A stretch of DNA of 64,000 nucleotides. Origin: Anaerolineae bacterium (lineage in GTDB: Bacteria > Chloroflexota > Anaerolineae > Aggregatilineales > Phototrophicaceae). Position numbers and translations under genes: made by a program. Position 1 is the first letter of the stretch; each line of letters begins with the position of its first letter. This document shows, piece after piece, positions 52,396-61,535 of the stretch. The notes under the pieces are model-generated. The model was given only the letters and a program-made list of their open reading frames with translations. It did not search any database and was not told the DNA's origin. The stretch lies in assembly GCA_017303635.1 (NCBI GenBank), contig JAFLCG010000002.1:530918-594917 (forward strand), read 5' to 3'.

Positions 52396-53640
52396 TCAGC
52401 CTGTCCAGGGATACGTGGGGCGGCAGCCCGTGGCAATGTCCACCAATTCCTCGATGCGGGTGATTTGATGCCGTCCTTTGACGAGCGCCACCGCCATATT
52501 GAGGGAGAGGCTGGCCGCAATCGACTTATCCGTGACGTCCTCGATGCCGCGAATATCCTCGACACCCGCCAAACCAATGATGCGGCGCATCATCTTGCAG
52601 GCACCAAAACCGGCGGTGTCCTGCAGAACCCGGCGCATATAGGCCTGCTGGTAAGCGGGAGGCATATCAATGGGATCAACGGCGTCCCACACGGGCTGGA
52701 ACTCTCGCACAAAGACCCGCCATAACTGAACGATGGTATCGGTCAGATAGCGGCGGAAAGCGGCGCGTTGGGTGGGGTCTTTGGTGCGGACTTCATGTGA
52801 AGCGTAACTGAGCAGCAAATTGCCGATGACCGCGCCGATGTCAAATCCCATCGGCCCGTAGAAGGCAAATTCGGGATCAATCACATAGGTTTCCCGCTGG
52901 TTGACCATGATGCTGCCGGTGTGCAGGTCACCATGCAGGAGCGACTGCGCCTGGGTCATAAACTTTTCTTTGAGGTCAGCGACTTCAGCATGCAGAGCGA
53001 CATCCGCCTGGAGGGCCAGCACTTGCGGCTCGATTTCCGGGTGATAGCGGTTGCGTTCATGCTGACGGTAGGGTTCAACAAAGATCAGATCTTCCGTGAT
53101 CTTGCAGAGTTCCGGATTGATGAAACGGGCGACTTCCAGTTTTTTCGTGCGGTAATCCAGCACCAGGTCAGAGGTGCTGCCAAGCGTTCGTGCCAGGAAC
53201 AAACCGATATGATTGGCAAAGTGGGGGTAGGTCACACCCTGAACCAACCCCTTCCGCATGATCAGATGGTCATTCAGGTTCTGCATGGCCGTCAGATACA
53301 TTTCCGGGTCGAAGAAATAGACCTTTGGCGTATGCTGAGGCACCAACCGACCATGGATCTCCAGCGCCTGTGCTTCGATGCGGGCGCGGTCGGTGGGCAG
53401 CGGCCAGCTATCCCCCACCAGACGCACGTAAGGAAGCGCCTGCTTTAACACGATGGTGCGCTGAGGATCGTCTTGCGCCCAGACCTTAAAGACCAGATTC
53501 AGATTGCCGTCACCTACTTCCACCGCTTCAATCACATCGCGGTCGTAAAAGATGGTTCTGAGTTCCGGGCGTGAGCGCACATAATCAACTACAGTATCGG
53601 TAGTCAGAGGAGCATAACGGGGGGAAACACTTCCGAACAT
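52396..53640 (-). CDS. mtnK: S-methyl-5-thioribose kinase
   Basis: 414 residues, full length. Phosphorylates methylthioribose in the methionine salvage pathway. Kinase-like fold: VGDGNLNLVFKVW glycine-loop region, LKQALPYVRLVG, catalytic loop LLHGDLHTGSIMV (Asp of HGDLHTG) and metal-binding VIDPEFAFYGPMGFDIG. No mtnA or other salvage genes are in the window. It lies downstream of a ribose-type ABC operon and a permease remnant on the same strand, so methylthioribose uptake is a possible link. Confidence 0.93.
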   Translation of the reverse strand: MFGSVSPRYAPLTTDTVVDYVRSRPELRTIFYDRDVIEAVEVGDGNLNLVFKVWAQDDPQRTIVLKQALPYVRLVGDSWPLPTDRARIEAQALEIHGRLVPQHTPKVYFFDPEMYLTAMQNLNDHLIMRKGLVQGVTYPHFANHIGLFLARTLGSTSDLVLDYRTKKLEVARFINPELCKITEDLIFVEPYRQHERNRYHPEIEPQVLALQADVALHAEVADLKEKFMTQAQSLLHGDLHTGSIMVNQRETYVIDPEFAFYGPMGFDIGAVIGNLLLSYASHEVRTKDPTQRAAFRRYLTDTIVQLWRVFVREFQPVWDAVDPIDMPPAYQQAYMRRVLQDTAGFGACKMMRRIIGLAGVEDIRGIEDVTDKSIAASLSLNMAVALVKGRHQITRIEELVDIATGCRPTYPWTG

Positions 53641-53704
53641 CGTTCATCTCACCTGTACATGAATAAGGACCAAATCCGTCCAAAATATCGCTCAGTCGTC
53701 GCGC

Positions 53705-53965
53705 TCAGCCCTGCGTGCGGTCACGAGCCGATTTCCCGGCAAAAATTACATTGACGATCAGGGCAGCGATCAACACAACACCGGTGATAAATTCTTTCAG
53801 ATAGATGTCAATCGACGGAATATTATCCAATCCATTGCGGAGCGTGCCATAGATGAGCAAACCGATGAGCGTTTGCAGAATGCCGCCGCGCCCGCCGGTG
53901 AGTGCCGTTCCGCCCAGCACGACCGCGCTGATGATCAACAGAGCGATCAGGATCAGATCCAGTAT
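53705..53965 (-). pseudogene. Remnant of a ribose-type ABC permease (C-terminal fragment)
   Basis: The 87 codons resemble the C-terminal quarter of RbsC-type permeases (ISAVVLGGTALTGGRGGIL, IYGTLRNGLDNI, EFITGVVLIAALIVNVIF). A TGA stands in frame just upstream (53966-53968) and the preceding 130 bp show no permease sequence in any frame, so the N-terminal three quarters are lost. It differs clearly from the end of the intact permease at 56210 and is therefore a second, decayed transporter gene rather than a recent copy. Confidence 0.75.
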
Positions 53966-54052
53966 TCAGGCAGGAATTCATCTCCAGCCTAATCACAAGG
54001 CCTAAACTATAACGCTTTCAGCGGTGGAGGGGGTAACCGGACGGGAGTTGAT

Positions 54053-54084
54053 TCATCCCCCGTCCCGGGTGGGACGGGGGATGA
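54053..54084 (-). terminator. Perfect hairpin downstream of the double binding-protein gene
   Basis: CATCCCCCGTCCC (54054-54066) and GGGACGGGGGATG (54071-54083) pair over 13 bp with loop GGGT, extendable by one T-A pair. It starts 14 bp after the stop on the minus strand. No U-run follows, so it may stabilise the 3' end rather than terminate. Confidence 0.6.
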
Positions 54085-54097
54085 GAAACAAACTAAA

Positions 54098-56056
54098 CTA
54101 CTGCAGTTCGCCGATACGTTCGGCCTGGTCGAGGTTGGCCTGGGTAATCATGATCGGGGTCAGCAGGACCAGCGGGTTGGCCTCATACGCGCAACCGCGA
54201 GCATTGAGCGCCGCGATCCGCATAGCGATGCGGCTCTGGCCGCCGGGGAACTGCTCGATCGTGCCGGTCAGACCACCGTCACGGACGCTCGCCAGGGCTT
54301 CCGGCAAGGCGTCGAAACCGTAGATCTGGATCTGATCCTGCAAGCCGGCAGCGATGACCGCTTCCAGCGCGCCCAGCGCCATATCGTCGTTGGCGGCGAT
54401 GATGACATTCGGCGGGGTGCTCAAGCCAGCCAGACCGGCTTCTGTCACGCTCAGACCTTCGTCACGACGGAAGTTGGCGGTTTGTTCAAAGACAAACGGG
54501 AAGGCACTCATACCGTCCAGGACATTGTGGACACCCTGGTTACGGTCGATGGCCGGGCCTGCACCGGGTTGTCCCTGCAGGTGGAAGATGCTGGCTCCAT
54601 CCGGGAAGGCAGCGACAGCTGTGTTGGCCTGGACTTCACCACCGGCCACATTGTCCGCACCGACGTGCGCCAGAATGCCATCCACACCCACTACGCGGCG
54701 GTCAATGGTGATGACCGGGATACCGGCATCAATCGCCTGCTGCAGCGCGGGCGAAATCGCATCGACCTGGATCGGGCTGATGACGATCGCATCAACACCC
54801 TGGACGATAGCGTTCTCCACATCGGCGGTCTGCTTGGTGGCATCGTTCTCGCCATCCAGTTGGATCAGTTCGATGTTGCCGATAGACTCAGCTTCAGCAG
54901 CAATCTGCGCCTGCATATGGACGAAGAAGGGGAAGGCCAGATCGGGCAGAGACGACATGATGGTGATCGACTGGTCAGCCGGGCAGGCTGCGATGGAATC
55001 AGCGTACAGGTCAGTGCCAGGGGCGGCTGCCGGGGTCGCTTCCATGCCCAATTCGCCAATACGCTCGGATTGATCGAGGTTAGCCTGGGTAATCATGATC
55101 GGGGTCAGCAGAACGAGCGGGTTGGCCTCATACGCGCAGTTACGAGCCACCAGCGCCGCGATCCGCATAGCGATGCGGCTCTGACCGCCGGGGAACTGCT
55201 CGATCGTGCCGGTCAGACCACCGTCACGGACGCTCGCCAGGGCTTCCGGCAAGGCGTCGAAACCGTAGATCTGGATCTCATCCTGCAAGCCAGCAGCGAT
55301 GACCGCTTCCAGCGCGCCCAGCGCCATATCGTCGTTGGCGGCGATGATGACATTCGGCGGGGTGCTCAAGCCAGCCAGACCGGCTTCGGTCACGCTCAGA
55401 CCTTCGTCACGACGGAAGTTAGCCGTCTGCTCAAAAACGAACGGATACTTGTCGGCCATGGTGTCGAGGACATTGTGGACACCCTGGTTACGGTCAATGG
55501 CCGGGCCTGCGCCGGGCTGCCCCTGCAGGTGGAAGATGCTGGCTCCATCCGGGAACGCAGCGACAGCTGTGTTGGCCTGGACTTCACCACCGGCCACGTT
55601 GTCCGCACCGACGTGCGCCAGAATGCCATCCACACCCACTACGCGGCGGTCAATGGTGATGACCGGGATACCGGCATCAATCGCCTGCTGCAGCGCGGGT
55701 GAAATCGCATCGACCTGGATCGGGCTGATGACGATCGCATCAACACCCTGGACGATGGCGTTCTCCACATCGGCGGTCTGCTTGGTGGCATCGTTCTCGC
55801 CATCCAGCTGGATCAGTTCGATGTTGCCGATAGACTCAGCTTCGGCAGCGATCTGGTTCTGCATATGGACGAAGAAGGGGAAGGCCAGATCGGGCAGAGA
55901 CGACATGATGGTGATCGACTGGTCAGCCGGGCAGGCCGCAATCGCATCAGCATACAAATTAGTTGGATCATCCTGGGCAAAAACCGGTACGGTCATCGGT
56001 GCGACAATAACGACGAGGGCAATTAGCCACCAGAAATGTTTACGGGTACGAGACAT
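54098..56056 (-). CDS. Ribose-type ABC substrate-binding protein with two tandem complete modules
   Basis: 652 residues. Sec signal peptide ending Val-Phe-Ala-Gln (residue 28). Module 1 starts at Leu34 (LYADAIAACPADQ) and module 2 at Leu350 (LYADSIAACPADQ); the period is 316 residues (948 bp) and the modules are nearly identical apart from a few substitutions and one codon difference (TMADKYPFVF versus GMSAFPFVF). They are joined by a short Ala/Pro linker (MEATPAAAPGT). Each is a full type I periplasmic-binding-protein domain (Peripla_BP_4): SLPDLAFPFFVHMQ, LDGENDATKQ, AIVISPIQVDAISPALQQAI, ITIDRRV, IAANDDMALGALEAV. Synonymous differences between copies argue against a simple assembly error. 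It serves the RbsA/RbsC-like pair upstream; the sugar is unknown. Confidence 0.93.
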   Translation of the reverse strand: MSRTRKHFWWLIALVVIVAPMTVPVFAQDDPTNLYADAIAACPADQSITIMSSLPDLAFPFFVHMQNQIAAEAESIGNIELIQLDGENDATKQTADVENAIVQGVDAIVISPIQVDAISPALQQAIDAGIPVITIDRRVVGVDGILAHVGADNVAGGEVQANTAVAAFPDGASIFHLQGQPGAGPAIDRNQGVHNVLDTMADKYPFVFEQTANFRRDEGLSVTEAGLAGLSTPPNVIIAANDDMALGALEAVIAAGLQDEIQIYGFDALPEALASVRDGGLTGTIEQFPGGQSRIAMRIAALVARNCAYEANPLVLLTPIMITQANLDQSERIGELGMEATPAAAPGTDLYADSIAACPADQSITIMSSLPDLAFPFFVHMQAQIAAEAESIGNIELIQLDGENDATKQTADVENAIVQGVDAIVISPIQVDAISPALQQAIDAGIPVITIDRRVVGVDGILAHVGADNVAGGEVQANTAVAAFPDGASIFHLQGQPGAGPAIDRNQGVHNVLDGMSAFPFVFEQTANFRRDEGLSVTEAGLAGLSTPPNVIIAANDDMALGALEAVIAAGLQDQIQIYGFDALPEALASVRDGGLTGTIEQFPGGQSRIAMRIAALNARGCAYEANPLVLLTPIMITQANLDQAERIGELQ

Positions 56057-56160
56057 TATTCAGTTCTCCTTCAGCTTAAACTTTTCAGCGCAACACAGAC
56101 GGTAAACGGTTGTCAAAAGCCTCCTTATCTCCATAGCCATTCGCAAATTCACCTCTAGGC

Positions 56161-56209
56161 TCCCCTGTCCAGCGCCGTCTTCGGCACGAGAGAGGGGGCC
56201 AGGGTGAGG
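56161..56209. repeat. Dispersed hairpin repeat at the permease stop codon
   Basis: Read on the minus strand, CTCACCCTGGCCCCCTCTCTC begins right after the stop of the permease and pairs imperfectly with GGACAGGGGAG further on; CCG-TCTT-CGG forms the tip. Same family as 4794-4893. Confidence 0.55.
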
Positions 56210-57286
56210 TTACGCACGCCGTCGCGATTTGACATAGCGATCAAAGGCGACCGCGAGGATGATGATCAAACCAATGATGATCTGCTGAATGTAGGACGAC
56301 ACATTGAGCATGACCAATCCATTAACCAGCACGCCGATCAGCAAGGCACCAATCGCCGTCCCCAGTACGTTGCCTTCGCCGCCGAACAAGCTGGTGCCGC
56401 CGATAACGACTGCCGCAATCACATCCAGTTCAGAGCCGATGCCGGCGACCGCTTCCGACGAATTCAGGCGCGCCGAGAGAACAAAGCCGCCCAACCCAGC
56501 GAAGAAGCCGACGATCATGTACACGCTGAGCGTAATCATCTTGACATTCAGGCCGGAGAGCCGCGCCGCTTCCGGGTTGCCGCCCACCGCGTAGACATGC
56601 CGCCCATAACGGGTATAACGCAGAACCACATAGGCCAGGATCGTGAAGGAAAGAAAAACGATGACCGGTATCGGAATGCCAATCGCTACCCGGGACTGTA
56701 CTAACTCGGTTAACCAGGGGAGTTCGATCAGCCCATTACCCCAGTAGCGATAGTCCGGCGTGAAACCGCTGATCGGGCCACCATTGGAGAGGATCAGGGT
56801 CAGTCCGCGCCAGATGGTTAATCCGCCGAGCGTCACGATAAAGGCAGGAATCCCCAACCGGGTAATCGCAAAACCCTGAATGAAGCCGCCCGCCGTACCG
56901 ACCAGCATGGCCATGATGGCCGCCCCTGCCACCCCCAGACCGACGGCATCAGTGGTTTCAAGCGAGAGCGTGTTCTGGTTAGTGCCCTTGAAAGCAATAG
57001 CCGCCGCCATCCCGGCCAGGGCCAGCAGCGACCCAACCGAGAGGTCAATCCCTCCCGTGAGAATGACGAACGTCATACCCAGCGCGATCATGCCGGTGAT
57101 GGAGACCTGCCGCAGCACGTTGAAGATATTTAATGGGTTGAGGAAGCGCCCTTCGGTGGCAATCGCAAAGATGACGATCAGCACAAAAAGGAAGATCAAC
57201 GGCGCAAACTGCCCGATGATCCGGGTAGCGTCCCTGCGCTCTGCTTTCGGGGGGGAAGCGCTCAAGGCTGTCTGCTGTGTGGCCAT
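56210..57286 (-). CDS. Ribose-type ABC transporter permease (RbsC-like)
   Basis: 358 residues with about ten predicted membrane segments. RbsC landmarks: GMIALGMTFVILTGGIDLSVGSLLALAG, TRLGIPAFIVTLGGLTIWRGL, VYAVGGNPEAARLSGLNV and LDVIAAVVIGGTSLFGGEGNVLGT. AGGAGA lies before the ATG. It probably works as a homodimer with the double ATPase encoded upstream. Confidence 0.93.
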   Translation of the reverse strand: MATQQTALSASPPKAERRDATRIIGQFAPLIFLFVLIVIFAIATEGRFLNPLNIFNVLRQVSITGMIALGMTFVILTGGIDLSVGSLLALAGMAAAIAFKGTNQNTLSLETTDAVGLGVAGAAIMAMLVGTAGGFIQGFAITRLGIPAFIVTLGGLTIWRGLTLILSNGGPISGFTPDYRYWGNGLIELPWLTELVQSRVAIGIPIPVIVFLSFTILAYVVLRYTRYGRHVYAVGGNPEAARLSGLNVKMITLSVYMIVGFFAGLGGFVLSARLNSSEAVAGIGSELDVIAAVVIGGTSLFGGEGNVLGTAIGALLIGVLVNGLVMLNVSSYIQQIIIGLIIILAVAFDRYVKSRRRA

Positions 57287-57384
57287 AAGGTCTCCTCAAT
57301 AATGTTCTTGGTATTGTCTTCTGGTTTCTGATATCCCAATTTTGTTCAGTTATGAACGCACGCTTACAGACGTGCGGTTGTTCC

Positions 57385-58914
57385 CTAGCTTGCCCCTTCT
57401 CGAACCGCCATCAGCGCCATCAAGGCCTCCTGAGTTGCATCTTTACGGAAGACTTCGCCCGTCAGGCGGCCTTCACGGATGGTCAGGATACGGTCGCTCA
57501 TGCCCAGAATTTCCGGCAGTTCTGATGAAATCATGATCACGGCGATACCGCTGGCCGCCATCTCATGCAGCAGGGCGTGGACCTCGGCCTTGGCAGCCAC
57601 ATCAATACCGCGCGTCGGCTCATCAACGATCAGGACTTTGGGTTGCAACGCCAACCAGCGGGCGATGACGACTTTTTGCTGATTGCCACCGCTCAGGTTC
57701 CGTACCTTGACTTCACTGGTCGCCATACGGATGTTGAGCTTCTGGCGGTAGGTTTCCATCAAAGTGGCCTCATCCCGCGCCTTGATGAACCCCAGTGCAT
57801 TGCTCAGTTGGGGGAGCATCGCCATGCTAGCGTTTTCCCGAACAGCCAATGCCAGGAAAAGGGCCTGTTGTTTACGATCTTCCGGCACCAGCCCGATACC
57901 GTGTCGAATAGCATCCTGTGGCGTCCGAATAGTGATAGGCTGACCATCCAAGAAAATCTCGCCAGTTTCGAGTGGATCAGCCCCGAAGATGGCGCGGGCG
58001 ATTTCCGTTCGACCAGCCCCGACCAAACCAGCCAGCCCCAGGATTTCCCCACGGCGCACTTCAAAGCTGATGCCATGCAGCACAATCGCGTGCGGGTCCT
58101 GCTTGTTGATGCGCCGCCGCAGATTCTTCACCTGAAGCGCTACACTTTGATCGACTGGCAGGGCGTGCTGCCCGGCGTACAGGTCATCCACAACCCGCCC
58201 GACCATCATGCGGATGATGTCCGGGATTTGGATCACCTTGACTTCCGCCTCACCCGCATTGTGACCATCACGCAGAACCGTGATGCGATCACAAACATCC
58301 ATCACTTCTTCCAGGCGGTGGGTCACAAAGATGATGCTGAGGCCCTGTGCTTTCAGGTCACGCATGATCTGCTTCAACCGCACCACTTCGCTTTCGCTCA
58401 GGGCGGAAGTCGGTTCATCCATGATGATGAGCCGCGACTGCATGGAGAGCGCCCGCGCAATTTCGACCATTTGCTGCTCGGCAACGCTTAAGTCTCGAAC
58501 CTGCGTCATCGGATCAAGCTGAATGCCGATGCGGGCAGTGACCGCGCGGGTTTGCTCGGCCATCTTGCGCCAACTAAACAGAATGGGATTGCCCGGTTCT
58601 CGTCCGATATACACGTTTTCAGCGATGGTCAACTGGGGGACGAGGTTGAATTCCTGATAAATGGTGACGATGCCCTGAGCCTGTGCCTGATGAGGGCTAT
58701 CGAGCATAATCCGCTGCCCGGCTAACTCAATGGAGCCCGAGTCCGGATGGTGCGCCCCAGAGAGAATCTTGAGTAGCGTGGATTTACCGGCACCATTCTC
58801 CCCCAGCAGGCCATGGATTTCCCCTGGCGCGACCTCAAAATTCACGTTGTTGAGCGCCAAGACACCGGGGAAGCGCTTGGTGATGCCGGTCATTTTGAGC
58901 AGTGGTCCACTCAT
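57385..58914 (-). CDS. Ribose-type ABC transporter double ATP-binding protein (RbsA-like)
   Basis: 509 residues with two cassettes. First: Walker A GENGAGKST near residue 38, signature LSVAEQQM, Walker B RLIIMDEPTSAL. Second: degenerate Walker A GLVGAGRTEI, signature LSGGNQQK, Walker B VLIVDEPTRGIDV. Starts with an ATGA overlap at the end of the LacI gene. Standard partner of RbsC-type permeases. Confidence 0.94.
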   Translation of the reverse strand: MSGPLLKMTGITKRFPGVLALNNVNFEVAPGEIHGLLGENGAGKSTLLKILSGAHHPDSGSIELAGQRIMLDSPHQAQAQGIVTIYQEFNLVPQLTIAENVYIGREPGNPILFSWRKMAEQTRAVTARIGIQLDPMTQVRDLSVAEQQMVEIARALSMQSRLIIMDEPTSALSESEVVRLKQIMRDLKAQGLSIIFVTHRLEEVMDVCDRITVLRDGHNAGEAEVKVIQIPDIIRMMVGRVVDDLYAGQHALPVDQSVALQVKNLRRRINKQDPHAIVLHGISFEVRRGEILGLAGLVGAGRTEIARAIFGADPLETGEIFLDGQPITIRTPQDAIRHGIGLVPEDRKQQALFLALAVRENASMAMLPQLSNALGFIKARDEATLMETYRQKLNIRMATSEVKVRNLSGGNQQKVVIARWLALQPKVLIVDEPTRGIDVAAKAEVHALLHEMAASGIAVIMISSELPEILGMSDRILTIREGRLTGEVFRKDATQEALMALMAVREGAS

Positions 58915-59939
58915 AGCGAGGTTGCCTCCGTTCGTGGCCGGGCAGTCGAACGACGCACGATCAATTCAGGTTCCAGCAGCACCGCCGATTCCGGCGGTGG
59001 TTCGTCGCGGATCAGACCGATCAGCATTTCGACAGCCTGCTGCGAAAGATGATCGAGGGGTTGATGAATGGTGGTCAGGGGGGGATTGAGATGCTGGCTG
59101 ATTTCAATGTCATCCACGCCGACCAGAGAGATATCTTCCGGCACGCGCAGCCCATGGTCCGTGATAGCGTGTAGAGCCCCGATGGCGACCCGGTCATTAC
59201 TGGCAAAGATGGCAGTTGGGATTTCCTCACCTTGTAGGAGTTCCGAAGTCAAGCGATAGCCATCGGCTGGCCCCCACAGGTCACTGGTGTAGAGGACACG
59301 CTGCCAGCTCATTCCGCGGTCCGCCAACGCCTGCTGATAGCCAGCCTGCCGGTCTACCGCTGGGCGGGCGCTCTGCGGCCCGGCGATATGGGCAATATGC
59401 CGATGCCCCAGTTCAATCAGATGGAGAGTAGCCAGTTCCCCGGCGCGGCGGTTATCCAATGCACACTGAGGGCCGCTATAGTCTGCCGGGATGCGGTCGA
59501 CCGCGACGACTGGTGTATCAAACTGCGCCCAGAATTCACTGGAATGGCGGGTCTTGGTGGTATGGGAGATCAGCAAGCCATCAGCCCAACGGCTGGCAGC
59601 CCGCTGAACACATTCAGCCTCGCGCTCGGCATCTTCATGCGAGTTGAAGACCAGCAGCGTATAGCCATACTGCCGGGCAATATCTTCCGCAACCGCCACG
59701 ATCTCAGCAAAGTATGGATTGGAAAGGTCAGGCACGACAAAGGCCAGCACCTGGGTTTGACCGGTACGAAGCCCCTGAGCCACTACATGCGGGGAATAAC
59801 CCAGTTTGGCAATCGCTTCTTTGACGCGCTCCCGCATGGCTTGGGAGACGTAGGGCCAGTCGCGCACCACGTTGGAAACAGTGGTGATCGAAACCCCGGC
59901 ATAGTCAGCGACATCGCGTAACGTAACGTGTTTAGGCAT
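58911..59939 (-). CDS. LacI-family regulator of the ribose-type ABC operon
   Basis: 342 residues from the ATG at 59939 ([25 protein letters not shown]); a TTG three codons earlier is less likely. Hinge [11 protein letters not shown], then effector domain [20 protein letters not shown]. First gene of the operon and coupled to the ATPase gene, so it is autoregulated. No clear Shine-Dalgarno. A candidate operator lies 24 bp upstream. Confidence 0.92.
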   Translation of the reverse strand: MPKHVTLRDVADYAGVSITTVSNVVRDWPYVSQAMRERVKEAIAKLGYSPHVVAQGLRTGQTQVLAFVVPDLSNPYFAEIVAVAEDIARQYGYTLLVFNSHEDAEREAECVQRAASRWADGLLISHTTKTRHSSEFWAQFDTPVVAVDRIPADYSGPQCALDNRRAGELATLHLIELGHRHIAHIAGPQSARPAVDRQAGYQQALADRGMSWQRVLYTSDLWGPADGYRLTSELLQGEEIPTAIFASNDRVAIGALHAITDHGLRVPEDISLVGVDDIEISQHLNPPLTTIHQPLDHLSQQAVEMLIGLIRDEPPPESAVLLEPELIVRRSTARPRTEATSL

Positions 59940-59962
59940 ACAAGACAACTTTTACTAAAAAA

Positions 59963-59978
59963 TGTTTAACGTTTCACA
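59963..59978. promoter_or_regulatory. Candidate LacI-type operator
   Basis: TGTTTAACGTTTCACA has arms TGTTTAAC and GTTTCACA matching at 6 of 8 positions around a central CG, as in LacI-family operators, just upstream of the autoregulated LacI gene. Confidence 0.45.
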
Positions 59979-60047
59979 AATTCTATGGAGAATGTACCGC
60001 GCCTGACCTACCCCTGTCAAGGAATCCAATTGGAAAGATTGACCAGA

Positions 60048-60572
60048 TCACATAGATTCGACTGCAATCACGCGCCCGGCAAAGGAGTACAGGATGTAGC
60101 GCTGGCCGGGTTCCAAACGCCATAAGCGCTCATCTTCAACCGCATCCACATCTGTTTGCAGTTCAACACCATCCAGCAATAAATGACGATGCTCGCCATC
60201 ATCCTCAACAGTCAAAATCCCAGAACGGGAAGTCACCGGGGCATCTTCTAACGACGTGGGTGGTCTGCGTCGCAGGATCGTCAGCAGCAGCCGCTGCCAG
60301 GCAAATGAGACAAGGCCGAACACGCCCAGCGCCAGCACAATGACAATACAGATCAAGGGGCCGAGGCGATCCCCCAATGGCGGCACCAGCACAAAATAGG
60401 CAATTCCTAAAGCGATCATGACCGGAAGGGTCAGCCGATTCGCCTGGATAGCAACACGTTCATCATGGCCGAGACGTGTCAGGCGTTCCCGCTGCGAATC
60501 GGAAAGCCGACCTGCCCGGTTAGCAGCCAGGTCGGCATCCGTAAAGCTAAAGAGGGTGTGCAGATCGTTCAA
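60048..60572 (-). CDS. Small membrane protein with C-terminal beta domain
   Basis: 174 residues with a TTG start right after the stop of the aldo/keto reductase gene (6-bp gap); no ATG precedes the membrane part. N-terminal LHTLFSFTDADLAANRAGRLSDSQRERL is followed by two membrane helices (LTLPVMIALGIAYFVLVPPL, LGPLICIVIVLALGVFGLVSF) and a beta domain ending LWRLEPGQRYILYSFAGRVIAVE, as in the protein at 42795. Function unknown; likely co-transcribed with the reductase. Confidence 0.7.
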   Translation of the reverse strand: MNDLHTLFSFTDADLAANRAGRLSDSQRERLTRLGHDERVAIQANRLTLPVMIALGIAYFVLVPPLGDRLGPLICIVIVLALGVFGLVSFAWQRLLLTILRRRPPTSLEDAPVTSRSGILTVEDDGEHRHLLLDGVELQTDVDAVEDERLWRLEPGQRYILYSFAGRVIAVESM

Positions 60573-60578
60573 AGCGAT

Positions 60579-61535
60579 TTACGGATTGGCCTTCACCCAA
60601 TCTTCGATTCGGGTGACTTCGGCATCACTCAGGCGGAAGTTGAGCGCACCGATAATGCCTTCGATCTGCTTCGGGCTGCGCGCACCCACAATCGCCCCGG
60701 TCACAGCCGGGTGATGAAGTGTCCATGCAATCGCAACTTCGCCCGGTGTCCGCCCGTGTGCCTGCCCCATTTCGCGCAGCAGCTCCACCAACTGGAGATG
60801 TCGGGCAAGGCGCGGTTGCTGGAAATCGGACTCCCGCGAACGCCAGTCGTCCGCAGGAAGAACAGCAGCGCGTTCCGCCGTCATGGCTCCGGTCAACAGG
60901 CCGGAGGCCATCGGTGAATAGTTGATAGTGCCAATGCTGTGTTGGGCGCAATAAGGTAGGATTTCAGCCTCAATATCCCGGTTGATTAGGGAATAAGGCG
61001 GCTGATTGGAAGTCACTGGCGAAATCGCCTGGCAGCGTTTGAGCTGCTCGACATTGAAGTTGGAAACACCAATCCAGCGCAGTTTACCCTCGTCCTGCAA
61101 CTTCGCCATCTCTGCCCAACCTTCTTCGATCTCCGTGTCAGGGTTCGGCCAGTGGATCTGATACAGGTCAATCACATCCACCTGAAGGCGGCGCAGGCTG
61201 GCTTCGACCTCACGGCGGACAGACTCGGCTTTCAGGCTGTTGCTGACCGTACGTTGTTCATCCCAGACGAGCGAACATTTGGTAAAGATATAGGGCTTGC
61301 TGGGGCGGTTCTTGAGTGCCTTCGCCACTACTTCTTCCGAATGGCCCAGGCCGTAAATCGCCGCGGTATCAATCCAGTTGATGCCCTGGTCGAGGGCGGC
61401 GTGAATGGCGCTGATGGACTCTGAATCATCCTGTGCCCCCCAGCCATAATCCCATCCGTTACCGCCAATGGCCCAGGCCCCAAAGCCGATGGGTGTGATC
61501 TGCATATCGGAATTGCCAAGTTTGCGGAGCTGCAT
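60579..61535 (-). CDS. Aldo/keto reductase
   Basis: 318 residues with AGGAGA upstream. TIM-barrel oxidoreductase with the full tetrad Asp56, Tyr61 (IDTAAIYG), Lys86 (FTKCSLVW) and His128 (YQIHWPNP). The NADP(H)-binding C-terminal part is AIVGARSPKQIEG. Similar to the sugar- or aldehyde-reducing YajO/AKR11-type group; substrate unknown. Confidence 0.92.
   Translation of the reverse strand: MQLRKLGNSDMQITPIGFGAWAIGGNGWDYGWGAQDDSESISAIHAALDQGINWIDTAAIYGLGHSEEVVAKALKNRPSKPYIFTKCSLVWDEQRTVSNSLKAESVRREVEASLRRLQVDVIDLYQIHWPNPDTEIEEGWAEMAKLQDEGKLRWIGVSNFNVEQLKRCQAISPVTSNQPPYSLINRDIEAEILPYCAQHSIGTINYSPMASGLLTGAMTAERAAVLPADDWRSRESDFQQPRLARHLQLVELLREMGQAHGRTPGEVAIAWTLHHPAVTGAIVGARSPKQIEGIIGALNFRLSDAEVTRIEDWVKANP

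Noticed and set aside
54482..55702. 406-codon plus-strand frame with internal repeats
   Set aside because: Its repeats mirror the tandem modules of the binding-protein gene on the opposite strand; no protein features of its own.
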